This document shows, piece after piece, positions 26,863 through 38,223 of a DNA stretch of 64,000 nt (position 1 is the stretch's first letter; the number at the start of each line of letters is the position of its first letter). A program made the translations under genes and the position numbers. Source of the stretch: Acidobacteriota bacterium (lineage in GTDB: Bacteria; Acidobacteriota; Blastocatellia; Pyrinomonadales; Pyrinomonadaceae); the NCBI GenBank assembly GCA_019242475.1, contig JAFAVK010000138.1, positions 19,005 through 83,004 of the forward strand, read 5' to 3'. The notes under the pieces are model-generated. The model saw nothing but the letters and a program-made list of their open reading frames with translations, searched no databases and was not told where the DNA came from.

Positions 26863-27684
26863 CTACTTCTTCGCCGGCAGCTCGTACACGAAGCGGAGGC
26901 CGTCGGCCAGCGTCCGGCGCACCTCGACGCCGGAGAGGTCTGCGCCCGCCGAGACGAGCGTGCGCGCGACCGCGGCGCCGATGCCGGTCAAAACGCACCC
27001 GGCGCCCAACAGGCGGACGGCCGCGGCCGCGTGCGTGAGGTGCTGCACCACGTCGGCGCCGAGGTTGCGCGCGCCGGTCACGTCGAGGAGGACGACGCGC
27101 GGGCGGCGCTCGAAGACGGCGGCGAGCAGGGCGGCCGTCAGGCGGTCGGCGCGCTCGCGGGTGAGGCTGCCGATGACGGGCGCGAGCAGCACGCCCTCGG
27201 CGACCGTGATGACCGGCGTCGAGAGGTCTTCGATCAACTCGTCCTTGAGGCGGTTCGCCTCCTCGGCCTCGCGCTTGGCCGTGAGCAGCTCGTCCTCGAA
27301 GCGGCGGCGCTGCCGCATGGGGACGAAGACGCAGTCGTTGACGACGGCGCCGGCGCGCTCCCGGCGGGCCGCGTTGGCGAGCACGGGCACCTCGCCGCCG
27401 TCGCGCGCGCGCAGGGAGAGGTAGACCTCCTCGGCGCGGTCTCGCAGCTTGAGCAGGGGGAAGAAGTAGCTCTGGTAGAAGAGGCGCCCGCCGGGCGGGA
27501 GCAGCGTCTCGAAGTGGCGGCCGGCCACCTCGCCCTCCTCGTACCCGAGCCAGCCGAGCAGCGTCGCGTTGACGGCCAGCACGAGGCCGTCGTCGGCGAG
27601 CGAAAGGAAGCCGCACGGCGCTCTGTTCAGCAGCTCGTCCATGCGAACCGTTCTCGGCGCGGGCTCGGACTTAGTTGCCGCCAC
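26863..27684 (-). CDS. PAS-STAS (RsbR-like) stressosome-type protein
   Basis: 273 residues. Residues about 14-125 are a PAS sensor domain (APCGFLSLADDGLVLAVNATLLGWLGYEEGEVAGRHF, in parts LLGWLGYEEGEVAGR), then a helical linker (AKREAEEANRLKDELIEDLSTPV), and a STAS domain (about 155-273) very like the RsbR C-terminus (TAALLAAVFERRPRVVLLDVTG, HAAAAVRLLGAGCVLTGI). RsbR-type proteins assemble into stressosomes that control a kinase/phosphatase cascade. The residues aligned with the RsbR phospho-threonines appear substituted (LGA where VDT is usual). The gene overlaps rsbQ by 14 bases, matching the known RsbQ-PAS sensing module with a STAS output. Confidence 0.85.
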   Translation of the reverse strand: MAATKSEPAPRTVRMDELLNRAPCGFLSLADDGLVLAVNATLLGWLGYEEGEVAGRHFETLLPPGGRLFYQSYFFPLLKLRDRAEEVYLSLRARDGGEVPVLANAARRERAGAVVNDCVFVPMRQRRRFEDELLTAKREAEEANRLKDELIEDLSTPVITVAEGVLLAPVIGSLTRERADRLTAALLAAVFERRPRVVLLDVTGARNLGADVVQHLTHAAAAVRLLGAGCVLTGIGAAVARTLVSAGADLSGVEVRRTLADGLRFVYELPAKK

Positions 27685-28480
27685 CCAGGTACTCCTTGAT
27701 GACGCGGATGGTCTCTTCGGGGTGGCTCATGTGCGGGCAGTGGCCGGTGGCCTCAAGCAGGCGCAGGGCGCTGTGCGGCAGGTGGCGCGCGAGGTACTCG
27801 CCCACCTCCGCGGGCGCGATGGCGTCCTCGGAGCACTGCATGATGAGCGAGGGCACGCTCACGCGCGGGAGGTCTGCGCGGTTGTCGGAGAGGAAGGTCG
27901 CCTCCGCGAAGCGGCGCGCGACGCGCGGGTCGGTGGAGCAGAAGCTCTCTTCCAGCTCGCGCGCCAGCTCGGGCCGCTCCGGGTTCTTCGTGACGACGGG
28001 GGCGAGGAAGCTGGCCCAGCCGATGTAGTTGTGCTCCATCAGCTCGAGCAGCCCCTGGATGTCCGCGCGCTCGAAGCCGCCGCGGTAGTCCGGCGGGTCG
28101 TTGATGTAGCACGGCGAGGGGCCGACCATCACGACGCGCGAGAAGAGCCGCGGCTCCCTGATGGAAGCGAGCAGGCCGACGACGGAGCTGACCGAGTGGC
28201 CGACCAAGATCACTTCGCGCAGGCGGAGCGCCGCGCACACGTCGAGCACGTCCTGCGCGTAGCCTTGCAGGGTCGAATACCGCGCGGGGTCGTAGGCGCG
28301 CAGGTCGGACTTGCCCGAGCCGACGTAGTCGAAGAGGACGACGCGGTAGTCCTCTTCAAACGCGGGCGCGACGAAGCGCCACATGTTCTGGTCGCACCCG
28401 AACCCGTGCGCGAAGACAATAGGGCGCGTGCCGCGGCCCGAGACCTTGACGTTGTTCCGCTTGATGACATCCACAGCCAT
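27671..28480 (-). CDS. rsbQ: RsbQ-type alpha/beta hydrolase
   Basis: 269 residues, the same length as Bacillus subtilis RsbQ, and the triad falls at the same numbers: S96 in LVGHSVSS, D219 in CSEDA, H247 in TGHCPHMSHPEE. RsbQ is the small-molecule hydrolase that, with its PAS partner, senses energy stress; the same fold serves as strigolactone and karrikin receptors in plants (D14/KAI2). The natural bacterial ligand is unknown. Here the PAS partner is the downstream PAS-STAS protein, whose gene overlaps by 14 bases. The hybrid kinase gene ends 16 bases upstream, so the three form one minus-strand operon. Confidence 0.92.
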   Translation of the reverse strand: MAVDVIKRNNVKVSGRGTRPIVFAHGFGCDQNMWRFVAPAFEEDYRVVLFDYVGSGKSDLRAYDPARYSTLQGYAQDVLDVCAALRLREVILVGHSVSSVVGLLASIREPRLFSRVVMVGPSPCYINDPPDYRGGFERADIQGLLELMEHNYIGWASFLAPVVTKNPERPELARELEESFCSTDPRVARRFAEATFLSDNRADLPRVSVPSLIMQCSEDAIAPAEVGEYLARHLPHSALRLLEATGHCPHMSHPEETIRVIKEYLGGGN

Positions 28481-28495
28481 TCAGAACTCCCCTTG

Positions 28496-31066
<2,571 letters not shown>

Positions 31067-31123
31067 ACTTATCCGGTCGGGATGAACGAAGGGGGCGAAG
31101 GGAGAACTTCAGGGGTGGAACCG

Positions 31124-31129
31124 ATTATA
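31124..31129 (-). promoter_or_regulatory. Perfect -10 box upstream of the kinase-rsbQ operon
   Basis: TATAAT on the minus strand, about 60 bases before the start of the hybrid kinase, in an otherwise AT-poor region. No clear -35 is seen at 17 bases. Confidence 0.4.
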
Positions 31130-31172
31130 CAGAAAATGAGGACGACCGCCATCACGGCGGCCGAAACTTCCG

Positions 31173-31877
31173 TCAGGTAACGTGAAAGTCCGTGGCGTAC
31201 TGGACGAGGCACAGCTTGCGTGCGACCGATTGCGAGGCCGTGTTCTCCCGGGAGGTGCTGTAGAGGGGCGCGGCGCCCTTGGAGCGGACGAGACGCGCCC
31301 AGCCGGCCGTCACGTCCGGCGCGTAGCCCTTGCCGCGGAAGCCGGGCAGCGTCTCGACGCCCGCCTCGTGCGCGGCCTGCGTGACGCGCACACTGCGGCA
31401 GACGGAGACCGCGCGCCCCTCTTCCACGACGGCGACGAAGGGCTGCGCGAAGGGAAGCTCTTCCAAAAAATCCTCGAAGCCGCCGCGCAAAACCTCCGCG
31501 TTCGCCTCCGTGACAGCGAGGACGGCTCTCGAAGGCTCGGGGCACTCTTCGAAGCGGTAGGCCGGCCCCGCCTCGATGCCGCGCACGGGCGCGTGTGCCC
31601 CGAGCAGCCGCACGTACGCGTCGGCGTGTCGGGGCACGTCAACTAACTCCGCGCCCTTCGGCTCGTCCGCGCAGAGCGCCTCCAACTCCGCGGCGAGCGC
31701 GTCGGGCAGGTCGGCGCGAAGACGCCAGAGATTCCCCGCGCGCGTCCGGCCGAAGAAGAGGCGCGGCGCGGCGGCTGCGCCCGGCCAGGGCTCGTTGACG
31801 GACAGGAGCCGCCCGCGTGCGTCGTGCGTGAACAACGCGCGCGCGTGCAAGTTCAACAGCTCCCGGTCGTCGGGCAC
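31173..31877 (-). CDS. GNAT family N-acetyltransferase
   Basis: 234 residues. The N-terminal half (residues 1-130) is a divergent domain with no clear signature. The C-terminal half has the acetyl-CoA site of GNAT enzymes: V-E-T-L-P-x-F-R-G-K-G-Y-A near residue 178, then WARLVRSKGAAPLYSTSRENTASQSVARKLCL (in parts LYSTSRENTASQSVA, ARKLCL), the usual N-x-A-S-x-x-x-A-x-K-L-G-like end motif with Cys for Gly. Transfers an acetyl group to an unknown amine. It ends 107 bases upstream of the hybrid kinase start, and a putative promoter lies between, so it is probably transcribed separately. Confidence 0.8.
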   Translation of the reverse strand: MPDDRELLNLHARALFTHDARGRLLSVNEPWPGAAAAPRLFFGRTRAGNLWRLRADLPDALAAELEALCADEPKGAELVDVPRHADAYVRLLGAHAPVRGIEAGPAYRFEECPEPSRAVLAVTEANAEVLRGGFEDFLEELPFAQPFVAVVEEGRAVSVCRSVRVTQAAHEAGVETLPGFRGKGYAPDVTAGWARLVRSKGAAPLYSTSRENTASQSVARKLCLVQYATDFHVT

Positions 31878-31965
31878 GCGTCCTCTATCTTTTGTCTTTG
31901 GCGTGGTGTTCTTCGGGGCGGAGCAGGCGCCGACTACGCCGTTGGGTTGCGCCCGCCACGCCCGC

Positions 31966-32382
31966 TTACCTCTGACTGAGGGCCTGCGCGACGATGCGGT
32001 GGTTATGCTCCGGCTGTGTGCCGATGATGACGATGTCGCCGCCGCCCTCCGCCTGCTTCTCCTCTTCCTGACCGTCCGAACTCGTCGAGACGGCCACCTG
32101 CAACGCGCCGCTCCCCGCCTTCTTGCGGAAGATGCCCGCCACGAAATTCGACTCGGCCTTCACCTCGAAAGGCGTCTTCTCCGCGACGTTGACGAGCGGG
32201 CTCTCACTCGTCACCAACAGGTAGGAGGCGACAAACTCCAAAGGCTCCTGCGGGTCGGAAGAGGTCACCCGAATGATGATCGTCTTTCTTTCGCGCCGGG
32301 AGGATTGCCGCGAGCCATCCGAAGAGGCCACGGCCCAGAAACTGACGGCCAGCAGGGCCGCGAAGACTACGACGCGTTTCAT
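31966..32382 (-). CDS. Small exported protein of unknown function
   Basis: About 138 residues from ATG 32382, chosen because GGAGGGAGAG lies immediately upstream and the signal peptide (MKRVVVFAALLAVSFWAVA) is then at the N-terminus. The mature part begins with a basic stretch (SRQSSRRERKT), then a beta-rich segment (TIIIRVTSSDPQEPLEFVASYLLVT, in parts TIIIRVTSSDP, LEFVASYLLV), an acidic EEEKQAEGGG loop and a C-terminal IIGTQPEHNHRIVAQAL. It resembles no family I know. Confidence 0.65.
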   Translation of the reverse strand: MKRVVVFAALLAVSFWAVASSDGSRQSSRRERKTIIIRVTSSDPQEPLEFVASYLLVTSESPLVNVAEKTPFEVKAESNFVAGIFRKKAGSGALQVAVSTSSDGQEEEKQAEGGGDIVIIGTQPEHNHRIVAQALSQR

Positions 32383-32514
32383 CTCTCTCCCTCCTGTCGA
32401 GCGGGTGCAAACTGACTGCCGTCGTGCCGGATGATTCGGCCTTGTATGTAACTCCCTGACGAGGTGTTGTAAAGCCGAGCTGTCGGCTTTCATGTAACCA
32501 CGAAGCCTCTTCCG

Positions 32515-33408
32515 TCAGACCATTCTTTTGCCGGCCAGAGGCGGCAGGCCCAACGCACGCACGGCCCAGGGCAGCGCCGTCTCCAATTGCCGCCGCTGCA
32601 CCGCGCGCACGCGCGGGGCGTCGCCGATCCCGGGCAGGCCGGCGCGCGAGGCGAAGTAGCCGGAGACGCGGGCCGCGACCTCCGGCGCGTCCGGCAGAAT
32701 CTCTTCGGGCTCGACCCCGCTCTCGTAGGCGAGGCTCGGGAGCCAGAAGCCGAGGTCGAGTCGCGGGTTCGACAGACAGGCGCCGTTCCAATCGACGAAG
32801 ACGGCGCGCCCGTCCTTGAGGCAGATGTTGTCGCTGCGCAAGTCCCAGTGCGTCAAACTCTCGCCCGCGGTGGGGCAGCTCTCTTCGACTTCGATGAGGG
32901 TGGGGAGTGTCGCCCCGAGCCAGTTCGCGTCCGCAAACCCGAGCGACAGAAAAGGCGCCGGGTCTTCGGCGACCACGAGCCAGTTCGGCACGCCCGCCCC
33001 GTGCACCTGCGCGTACGTCTCGAAAGGGGCCTTCGTGCCGTGCAGCGCGTCGAGCTGCGCCAAAGTCAACTCTATCTGCCGCCCGCCCCACGGCGGCGGC
33101 CAGTAATGTTCGGAGAGGTCTTCGATGAGGAGGACGGGGTCGGACTCGTCATCCTCCGACGCCAGGAGGCGCGGCATGAAGTCGCCGCGCAGCCGTTCGT
33201 AGACGTGTATCTCGCGGCGCAGGGCCGCGCGCGTCAACGGCGTCGTGCCGACTTTGGCGAAGAAGCTGCCGCCGCCGCCCGTCCTGCACAAAAGCCGCAG
33301 CGCAACGGTGTAACCGCCCTCCACCCGGCGGTACGACTCGACCCGTGCCCCGGCGAGTCTCTCGATGCGTTCGGCCAACTCCCGGTGCGGCACGCCTTCA
33401 TTTATCAT
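32515..33408 (-). CDS. Aminoglycoside phosphotransferase/choline-kinase-like protein
   Basis: About 297 residues from ATG 33408. The fold is protein-kinase-like. Visible motifs: the lysine strand FFAKVGT, the catalytic loop SLTHWDLRSDNICL (H-x-D-x4-N near residue 190) and the metal-binding strand VFVDWNGACLSNPRLDL (D-W in place of DFG-like). APH-family enzymes phosphorylate small hydroxylated substrates (antibiotics, sugars, choline, amino alcohols); the substrate is unknown. Its start codon lies beside the displaced tRNA terminator at 33409-33441, on the host side of the left element junction, so it is a host gene. Confidence 0.82.
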   Translation of the reverse strand: MINEGVPHRELAERIERLAGARVESYRRVEGGYTVALRLLCRTGGGGSFFAKVGTTPLTRAALRREIHVYERLRGDFMPRLLASEDDESDPVLLIEDLSEHYWPPPWGGRQIELTLAQLDALHGTKAPFETYAQVHGAGVPNWLVVAEDPAPFLSLGFADANWLGATLPTLIEVEESCPTAGESLTHWDLRSDNICLKDGRAVFVDWNGACLSNPRLDLGFWLPSLAYESGVEPEEILPDAPEVAARVSGYFASRAGLPGIGDAPRVRAVQRRQLETALPWAVRALGLPPLAGKRMV

Positions 33409-33441
33409 AAAAAAGAAAACAGCCACCGCGGGGGTGACTGT
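33409..33441 (-). terminator. Displaced tRNA-Glu terminator (host copy)
   Basis: On the minus strand: stem ACAGTCACC / GGTGGCTGT (33419-33427 with 33433-33441, one G-U) followed by TTTCTTTTTT. It is adjacent to the truncated tRNA copy at the left element junction, and is the original terminator of the tRNA-Glu gene before insertion. Confidence 0.7.
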
Positions 33442-33494
33442 AAGATGTGGCGTCCCGTACGGGACTCGAACCCGTGTTACCGCCGTGAAAGGGC
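33441..33494. repeat. Left attachment site (attL) containing truncated tRNA-Glu 3' end
   Basis: 54 bp identical to 45659-45712. It holds the last 47 bases of tRNA-Glu (minus strand 33448-33494, with encoded CCA), cut at the anticodon stem. The 5' half of the tRNA is missing here, so this copy is not functional. Confidence 0.92.
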
Positions 33495-33562
33495 AAGATT
33501 CCTATGGAAAAGCCCAATAAAATCGGTACGCCAACACTTAAAAGAACACCTTCCACGCCCCA

Positions 33563-33588
33563 AAGTGTCCTTCAACGTGTCCTCGAAA
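33563..33588. promoter_or_regulatory. Candidate integrase arm-type sites, left end
   Basis: AAGTGTCC (33563-33570) and GTGTCCTCGAAA (from 33577) between attL and the integrase start. The same 12-mer plus an adjacent GTGTCC occurs at the right end (45599-45616). Confidence 0.45.
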
Positions 33589-33604
33589 AACGGAGACACG
33601 GACG

Positions 33605-34768
33605 ATGGCAAACGAGAGAAGCGGCTATACATTCAAAGACAAAACCGGTACATGGTATGCGCGTACCACGATAACAGATTCAACCGGAAAACGCCGCAAC
33701 GTCAAACGGCGCGCGAAAGACAAGCGAGATGCTAAGGAAATCCTCAAAAGCATCCTGCGGGAATTAGACGCGGAAGGTAGCAAATCGCTTGACGCATCCA
33801 AGCTGATTTTCAATGACTTGGCCGACTTCTACCAGAATCATTATTGCAAGCCAGCCGAGTACGTTGATGGGAAGAAAGTAGCTGGTTTGCGCGACGTAAG
33901 GCGAGCACAGGATTGTTTAGTCCGCTTCCGAGAGTATTTCGGCAAGCGGCGGCTGCGAGAGATCACATACAGCGACATTCGCTCCTACTACATGATGCGG
34001 CTAAAAGAACCTACTCACTACAAACGCCCGCCGACGATTGCCACAATGAACCGTGAGCTAGGGGTGTTACGTCGCATCCTCGGAATAGGGGTGCGCGAGG
34101 GCTGGATTCCACGCAGCCCGTTCAACATGGGTGAGCCGTTGATTTCACCTGCTTCCGAGAGGCGGCGCGAACAAATCTTGAGTGTTACCGATGAGCAAAG
34201 ACTACTCACCGCTTGTGTGAAGTCTCAATCAAAACATTTGCTTCCGCTTATTGTCTGTCTGCTTGATACAGGCGCGAGAAAGTCAGAATTGGCGAAGCAT
34301 CTACGTTGGCGCTCCGTCTGCTTTATTACGCGCACTCTCACAATCGAATGCATGACCACTAAGACCCTAAAGGCGCGGCAAATCTGCATGACGGAGCGAA
34401 TGTTTCAAACGCTTTCGGCGCTTTATGAAACCTCATCAAAAGAGCTGGACGCCTGCGTGTTTGAGACGAGTAGAACGGTTCACAGGGCGTTCGCAAAGGC
34501 GTGTAAGGCGGCCGGAATCACTTACGGTAGCCCGCACGGGATAACCCTGCATTCGCTTCGCCATACCGCCGCCACAAGGCTTGTCAAAGGTCAAATGCCT
34601 CTTCACATGGTCGGGCGCATACTAGGTCACTCACAACCTCAGACTACATACAGGTATTTGTCTGCGGACGCAGAGGCAACGGCTCAGGCGGCGGCAATCT
34701 TTGAGACGTTCAACGCGCTGGCAAGTGAACCGCAAAGCACCAGCGAGATAGTTGACCTGATAAACTAA
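33605..34768 (+). CDS. int: Site-specific tyrosine integrase
   Basis: 387 residues. An N-terminal AP2-like/arm-binding domain (GYTFKDKTGTWYARTTITDSTGKRR, parts KTGTWYARTTI), a SAM-like core-binding domain (about 70-175) and a catalytic domain. Catalytic residues: R225 (LDTGARKSEL), the H316-x-x-R319 motif (LHSLRHTAATRL), H342 (ILGHSQ) and nucleophile Y351 (TTYRYLS). The full set is present, so it is probably active. It sits 110 bases from attL and points into the element, as is usual for tRNA-targeting elements. It should recombine within the tRNA-Glu 3' half. Confidence 0.93.
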   Translation: MANERSGYTFKDKTGTWYARTTITDSTGKRRNVKRRAKDKRDAKEILKSILRELDAEGSKSLDASKLIFNDLADFYQNHYCKPAEYVDGKKVAGLRDVRRAQDCLVRFREYFGKRRLREITYSDIRSYYMMRLKEPTHYKRPPTIATMNRELGVLRRILGIGVREGWIPRSPFNMGEPLISPASERRREQILSVTDEQRLLTACVKSQSKHLLPLIVCLLDTGARKSELAKHLRWRSVCFITRTLTIECMTTKTLKARQICMTERMFQTLSALYETSSKELDACVFETSRTVHRAFAKACKAAGITYGSPHGITLHSLRHTAATRLVKGQMPLHMVGRILGHSQPQTTYRYLSADAEATAQAAAIFETFNALASEPQSTSEIVDLIN

Positions 34769-34866
34769 AGCCCTCGGCTCGCCAACTCACATTTAGCTTA
34801 TGTGAGTACAGTCGCGTAATATTTTACGCGCAGGTGAGCCGAAATTTTTGTTTTCAGGTGGATAAA

Positions 34867-35607
34867 ATGAAAGGCAAAATAGGACTGCCGCCAAAAATCC
34901 AACACTGCTCGGAAATCACTATCTCGGCGGAACCTTTCGGGGAAGATTCCGTCAGTTCAAAAATCACACGCAGAGCGGAAATAGTGGTTGAGGCTGACAT
35001 ACGCAGCGATGGGAAAAGCTTTGAACCGCTTGTAGAAACATTCCCGGTTACGCCGGCTTCACTTAAGGAGTTGAATGCGCTTTTTAAGTATGTGTCGGAA
35101 CATATTCAAGACGCGCAGTATAACGCGATTGCTAAGGTGTTCCAGCGGGGGCGCTTTTTTGCATTACGTTCGCATGAAGCGCGAAATCCGAGAGCGCACA
35201 AGAAATTGATTCTGGACTGGATTGATCTTATCCAGAGCATAGAGAAACAGGCGATTATAGAGAGCCTGAATTTAAAAGTAGGGCGCGGCGGTAGTGTAGG
35301 GAAATGGACGCCAGAAACTCGCGCGGAGTTCTTGAAGCTATACAATCAAATTCTATCTCAAGTGAAGGACGCTAAACGTGCTTATAAGGATAACCAGAAG
35401 CGGCGAAACTGGCCTGAGATCGTTAAAGCTGCTCACCCTGACTTGCCGGACAGTGTGATTAAGCGGTTGAACCTTCAAGGTATAAAACCTTCCGATACAG
35501 CTTTAGAGCTTAGTGCTATACAATTTGGCGTGCATGGTAGTGAATACCTGAAAAGAGTCCTAAAAGAAGCACGACGGGAAGCAGAAAAAGCGAGGGATAT
35601 TGAATGA
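34867..35607 (+). CDS. Unknown protein of the integrated element
   Basis: About 246 residues from ATG 34867, preceded by AGGTGG at a good distance; an earlier GTG at 34834 has no ribosome site. The first 90 residues look beta-rich (ITISAEPF, AEIVVEADIR), while residues 110-246 are helical with many Lys/Arg (RAYKDNQKRRNWPEIVKAAHP). The helical part could bind DNA, but no named fold is recognisable. It lies between integrase and primase, where replication or copy-control proteins often occur. Confidence 0.65.
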   Translation: MKGKIGLPPKIQHCSEITISAEPFGEDSVSSKITRRAEIVVEADIRSDGKSFEPLVETFPVTPASLKELNALFKYVSEHIQDAQYNAIAKVFQRGRFFALRSHEARNPRAHKKLILDWIDLIQSIEKQAIIESLNLKVGRGGSVGKWTPETRAEFLKLYNQILSQVKDAKRAYKDNQKRRNWPEIVKAAHPDLPDSVIKRLNLQGIKPSDTALELSAIQFGVHGSEYLKRVLKEARREAEKARDIE

Positions 35608-35696
35608 CATAATTGAATGTCCCTCAAAATATCTTCTACTGGCGGACGTTCATAGTGCCAATTAAAAAGCGCCTGTAACCCTTCTTAACCTTTGCT

Positions 35697-35739
35697 AGCT
35701 TAGTGGTCGTCGGTGAGAAATCTCCGACGACCATTAGCT
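35697..35739. repeat. Hairpin upstream of the primase gene
   Basis: Perfect 10-bp arms TGGTCGTCGG (35704-35713) and CCGACGACCA (35724-35733), with outer AGCT bases that also pair. It lies 18 bases before the primase start. It could end the upstream transcript, control primase translation, or be a protein-binding site. Confidence 0.55.
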
Positions 35740-35756
35740 TTCTTGAAGGGTGAAAA

Positions 35757-38066
35757 ATGAACGAGATTCACGAAGGAAAAGACGCTAGACAAGAGATTGC
35801 CCGGCTTCATTTAAACATTATCCGCAAACATGCGCGAGAGGGTTTTATTGAAGTCCGCGGATTGATGAGGGGTGGCGCTTCACGGGGCACAAGGTTCTTC
35901 TCCGTTGATGCTAGGGAGGATGATGTTAATTCAGTTCTTGGGTGGGCTGACGAGGTAAATGCGGAAGGCGGCGAAATCTACGTCGCCTATAACGCGAGGT
36001 CACAGAGGCGCGGCACAAAAGAAGACGTTAAGATTCTGACTACCTGCTATGCCGACCTTGACCTTCATCTTGAGAAATATGGAGATGTTGAGGGCGGGGG
36101 TATCTTAGATGCCGCGCTGAACGCTCTCCGCAATGCGCCGATTCAACCTCATCTCATTGTCTTCTCAGGATATGGGTTGCATCCAATTTGGTTCATCGAA
36201 CCGAATACCGATAAAGCAACATGGGCGGGCGTACAGCGCGCAATTCGCTCACACTTTGCGGAACACAAAGCCGATATTGCCGTGGCGACGGATGAAGCCC
36301 GCATCTTGCGGTTAGTACCGTACCCAAACCGTAAACATGGCAAGTGTATAGAGACTAAAATTCTCCAAGTCCTCGAAACTGACCCCTATACGCTTAGCGA
36401 TCTGGCGCGGGCTTACGGCTTGGCAGCGAAACCGGCTACGGTAGTGAATATGATGGCGCTTGAGCCACTGATCCGAGTGCCGGAAAACGCTAAGTTCGAC
36501 AACATAGCTTCAATCCCAGAAGGACAAAGAAATAGTGCGCTGTTCCGCATGGGATGCGCGCTACGGCATAACGGCGCTAACGAGACTGCCATTTACAAGA
36601 CTCTGATTGAGGAGAATGCTACCCGCTGCATTACCCCGCTTGACGAGTCTGAAGTCCGCGCCATCGTGCAAAGCTGTTTGCGGTACGATCCTACATCTGA
36701 AACCACACTATTCCCTTTGACAGACTACGGAAACGCGCAACGCATAGTGCAGCGTCATGGTGTAGGACTTCGCTTCTGTCACGCTTGGAATAAGTGGCTG
36801 ATATGGGACGGCAAGTGCTGGCAGAAGGATGATAGCGGAGAGATCGTACGACGCGCCAAAGATACGGTTCGTAATCTATACGCTGAGGCTTCGCAGATAC
36901 ACGAGCCGGAAGCGCGCAAGGAAATCGCACGCTTCGCCAGAATGAGCGAGTCCGAAGTACGGATCAGGGCGATGATTAAGCTGGCCGCATCTGAGCCGGG
37001 AGTTGCCGTGACACCTGACGAGTTGGACGCCAAGCCGCACATGCTCAATTGCTCTAATGGCGTTCTGGATTTACAAACCGGCATCCTACATCCACACAGC
37101 CCGGAACAGTTGCATACGAAGGTTGCGCCGGTCGAGTACGATCAAAACGCCGCCTGTCCGGTGTGGCTTAGCTTTCTTGATTCAATCATGGCGGGTAACA
37201 AGCGGCTTAGCACCTTCCTTCAACGGGCGTTCGGGTATTCGCTCACCGGGGATATTGGCGAGCGAAGCCTATTCATCCTCTACGGGATGGGTGCGAACGG
37301 CAAAAGCACGTTTCTCGAAGTCATCCGCTCGATACTTGGGGAGTATGCGATGCGGACGCCTACTGAAACGTTGATGATGAAGCGTGACGGTGCGATACCT
37401 AACGACGTTGCCCGGTTGAAAAGCGCCCGCTTTGTTTCGGCGTCGGAGACAGACGAAGGTAAGCGGCTGTCAGAGGCTCTGATTAAAGACCTGACTGGCG
37501 GTGACACCATCAGCGCACGATTTATGAGGGGCGAATGGTTCGAGTTTGTGCCGGAATTTAAGATATGGCTGGCGACAAACCATAAGCCTGTCATCAAGGG
37601 TACTGACAAAGGTATATGGGATCGTATCAAGCTGATCCCGTTTGAAGTCCGCATCTCGCCTGAAAAACAAGACAAGCAACTCGGAAGGAAGTTGCGTAAG
37701 GAACTCCCCGGCATCTTGGCTTGGGCTGTACGCGGCTGTCTGGAATGGAATAAAGAGGGTTTGGGTGTGCCAGATGAGGTGAGAAATGCAACTGAGGGCT
37801 ACCGCGCAGAGATGGACACTTTCGCGCAGTTTTTATCCGATTGCTGTCTCATCTCTCCTAACGCTCACGAACAAGCTGGAATGCTCTATGAGGAGTACAA
37901 AGAATGGTGTGAGCGAACGGGTGAGAGGACTATCACGCAGAAGGCGTTCGGCCAGAGATTGCAGGAGCGCGGATTTACCCCGGACAAGGTTAAGGGTTTC
38001 CGCTGCTGGAAAGGTCTTGAGCTATCGTCAGCAATCAAGGGAAACAGCAAGTACAAGGCTGCTTAG
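35757..38066 (+). CDS. P4/D5-type primase-helicase
   Basis: 769 residues. The N-terminal 300 residues carry an archaeo-eukaryotic primase-like domain with the acidic pair D100-x-D102 (CYADLDLHL) and a conserved W-F-I-E-P region. A D5_N-like segment (about 330-440: KWLIWDGKCWQKDDSGEIVRRAKDTV, parts WLIWDGKCW) precedes an SF3/AAA+ helicase with Walker A GMGANGKST near residues 510-519, Walker B-type KIWLATNHKP near 605 and a C-terminal winged-helix region. Such proteins initiate replication of phage P4, satellites and some plasmids from a nearby origin. A palindrome with nonamer repeats just after the stop codon is a good candidate origin. Confidence 0.9.
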   Translation: MNEIHEGKDARQEIARLHLNIIRKHAREGFIEVRGLMRGGASRGTRFFSVDAREDDVNSVLGWADEVNAEGGEIYVAYNARSQRRGTKEDVKILTTCYADLDLHLEKYGDVEGGGILDAALNALRNAPIQPHLIVFSGYGLHPIWFIEPNTDKATWAGVQRAIRSHFAEHKADIAVATDEARILRLVPYPNRKHGKCIETKILQVLETDPYTLSDLARAYGLAAKPATVVNMMALEPLIRVPENAKFDNIASIPEGQRNSALFRMGCALRHNGANETAIYKTLIEENATRCITPLDESEVRAIVQSCLRYDPTSETTLFPLTDYGNAQRIVQRHGVGLRFCHAWNKWLIWDGKCWQKDDSGEIVRRAKDTVRNLYAEASQIHEPEARKEIARFARMSESEVRIRAMIKLAASEPGVAVTPDELDAKPHMLNCSNGVLDLQTGILHPHSPEQLHTKVAPVEYDQNAACPVWLSFLDSIMAGNKRLSTFLQRAFGYSLTGDIGERSLFILYGMGANGKSTFLEVIRSILGEYAMRTPTETLMMKRDGAIPNDVARLKSARFVSASETDEGKRLSEALIKDLTGGDTISARFMRGEWFEFVPEFKIWLATNHKPVIKGTDKGIWDRIKLIPFEVRISPEKQDKQLGRKLRKELPGILAWAVRGCLEWNKEGLGVPDEVRNATEGYRAEMDTFAQFLSDCCLISPNAHEQAGMLYEEYKEWCERTGERTITQKAFGQRLQERGFTPDKVKGFRCWKGLELSSAIKGNSKYKAA

Positions 38067-38072
38067 GACGCA

Positions 38073-38160
38073 TTGGACACATTGGACATGAGTTTCGATA
38101 TGAGCTTAAAGATTCTCTCTCATATAGCTTTATACGAAATATCGTGTCCAATGTGTCCAT
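38073..38160. repeat. Palindromic nonamer (iteron-like) region, candidate element origin
   Basis: Perfect 15-bp inverted repeat: 38074-38088 and 38145-38159. Each arm holds a tandem pair of ATTGGACAC-like nonamers. The 56-base loop is AT-rich and contains a nested imperfect pair (TTTCGATATGAG near 38093, CTCATAT...CGAAAT near 38119). It sits directly behind the primase-helicase gene. Confidence 0.55.
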
Positions 38161-38223
38161 CCGTCCAGAACGGACATGAAAGGGAAGGTTAAGAAGATGC
38201 GGAAAACGCAAAAGGGGAAAGTT

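Noticed and set aside
33448..33494. Second tRNA-Glu gene at the left end of the element
   Set aside because: Only the 3' 47 bases are present; no 5' acceptor strand or D arm, so it is an attachment-site remnant.
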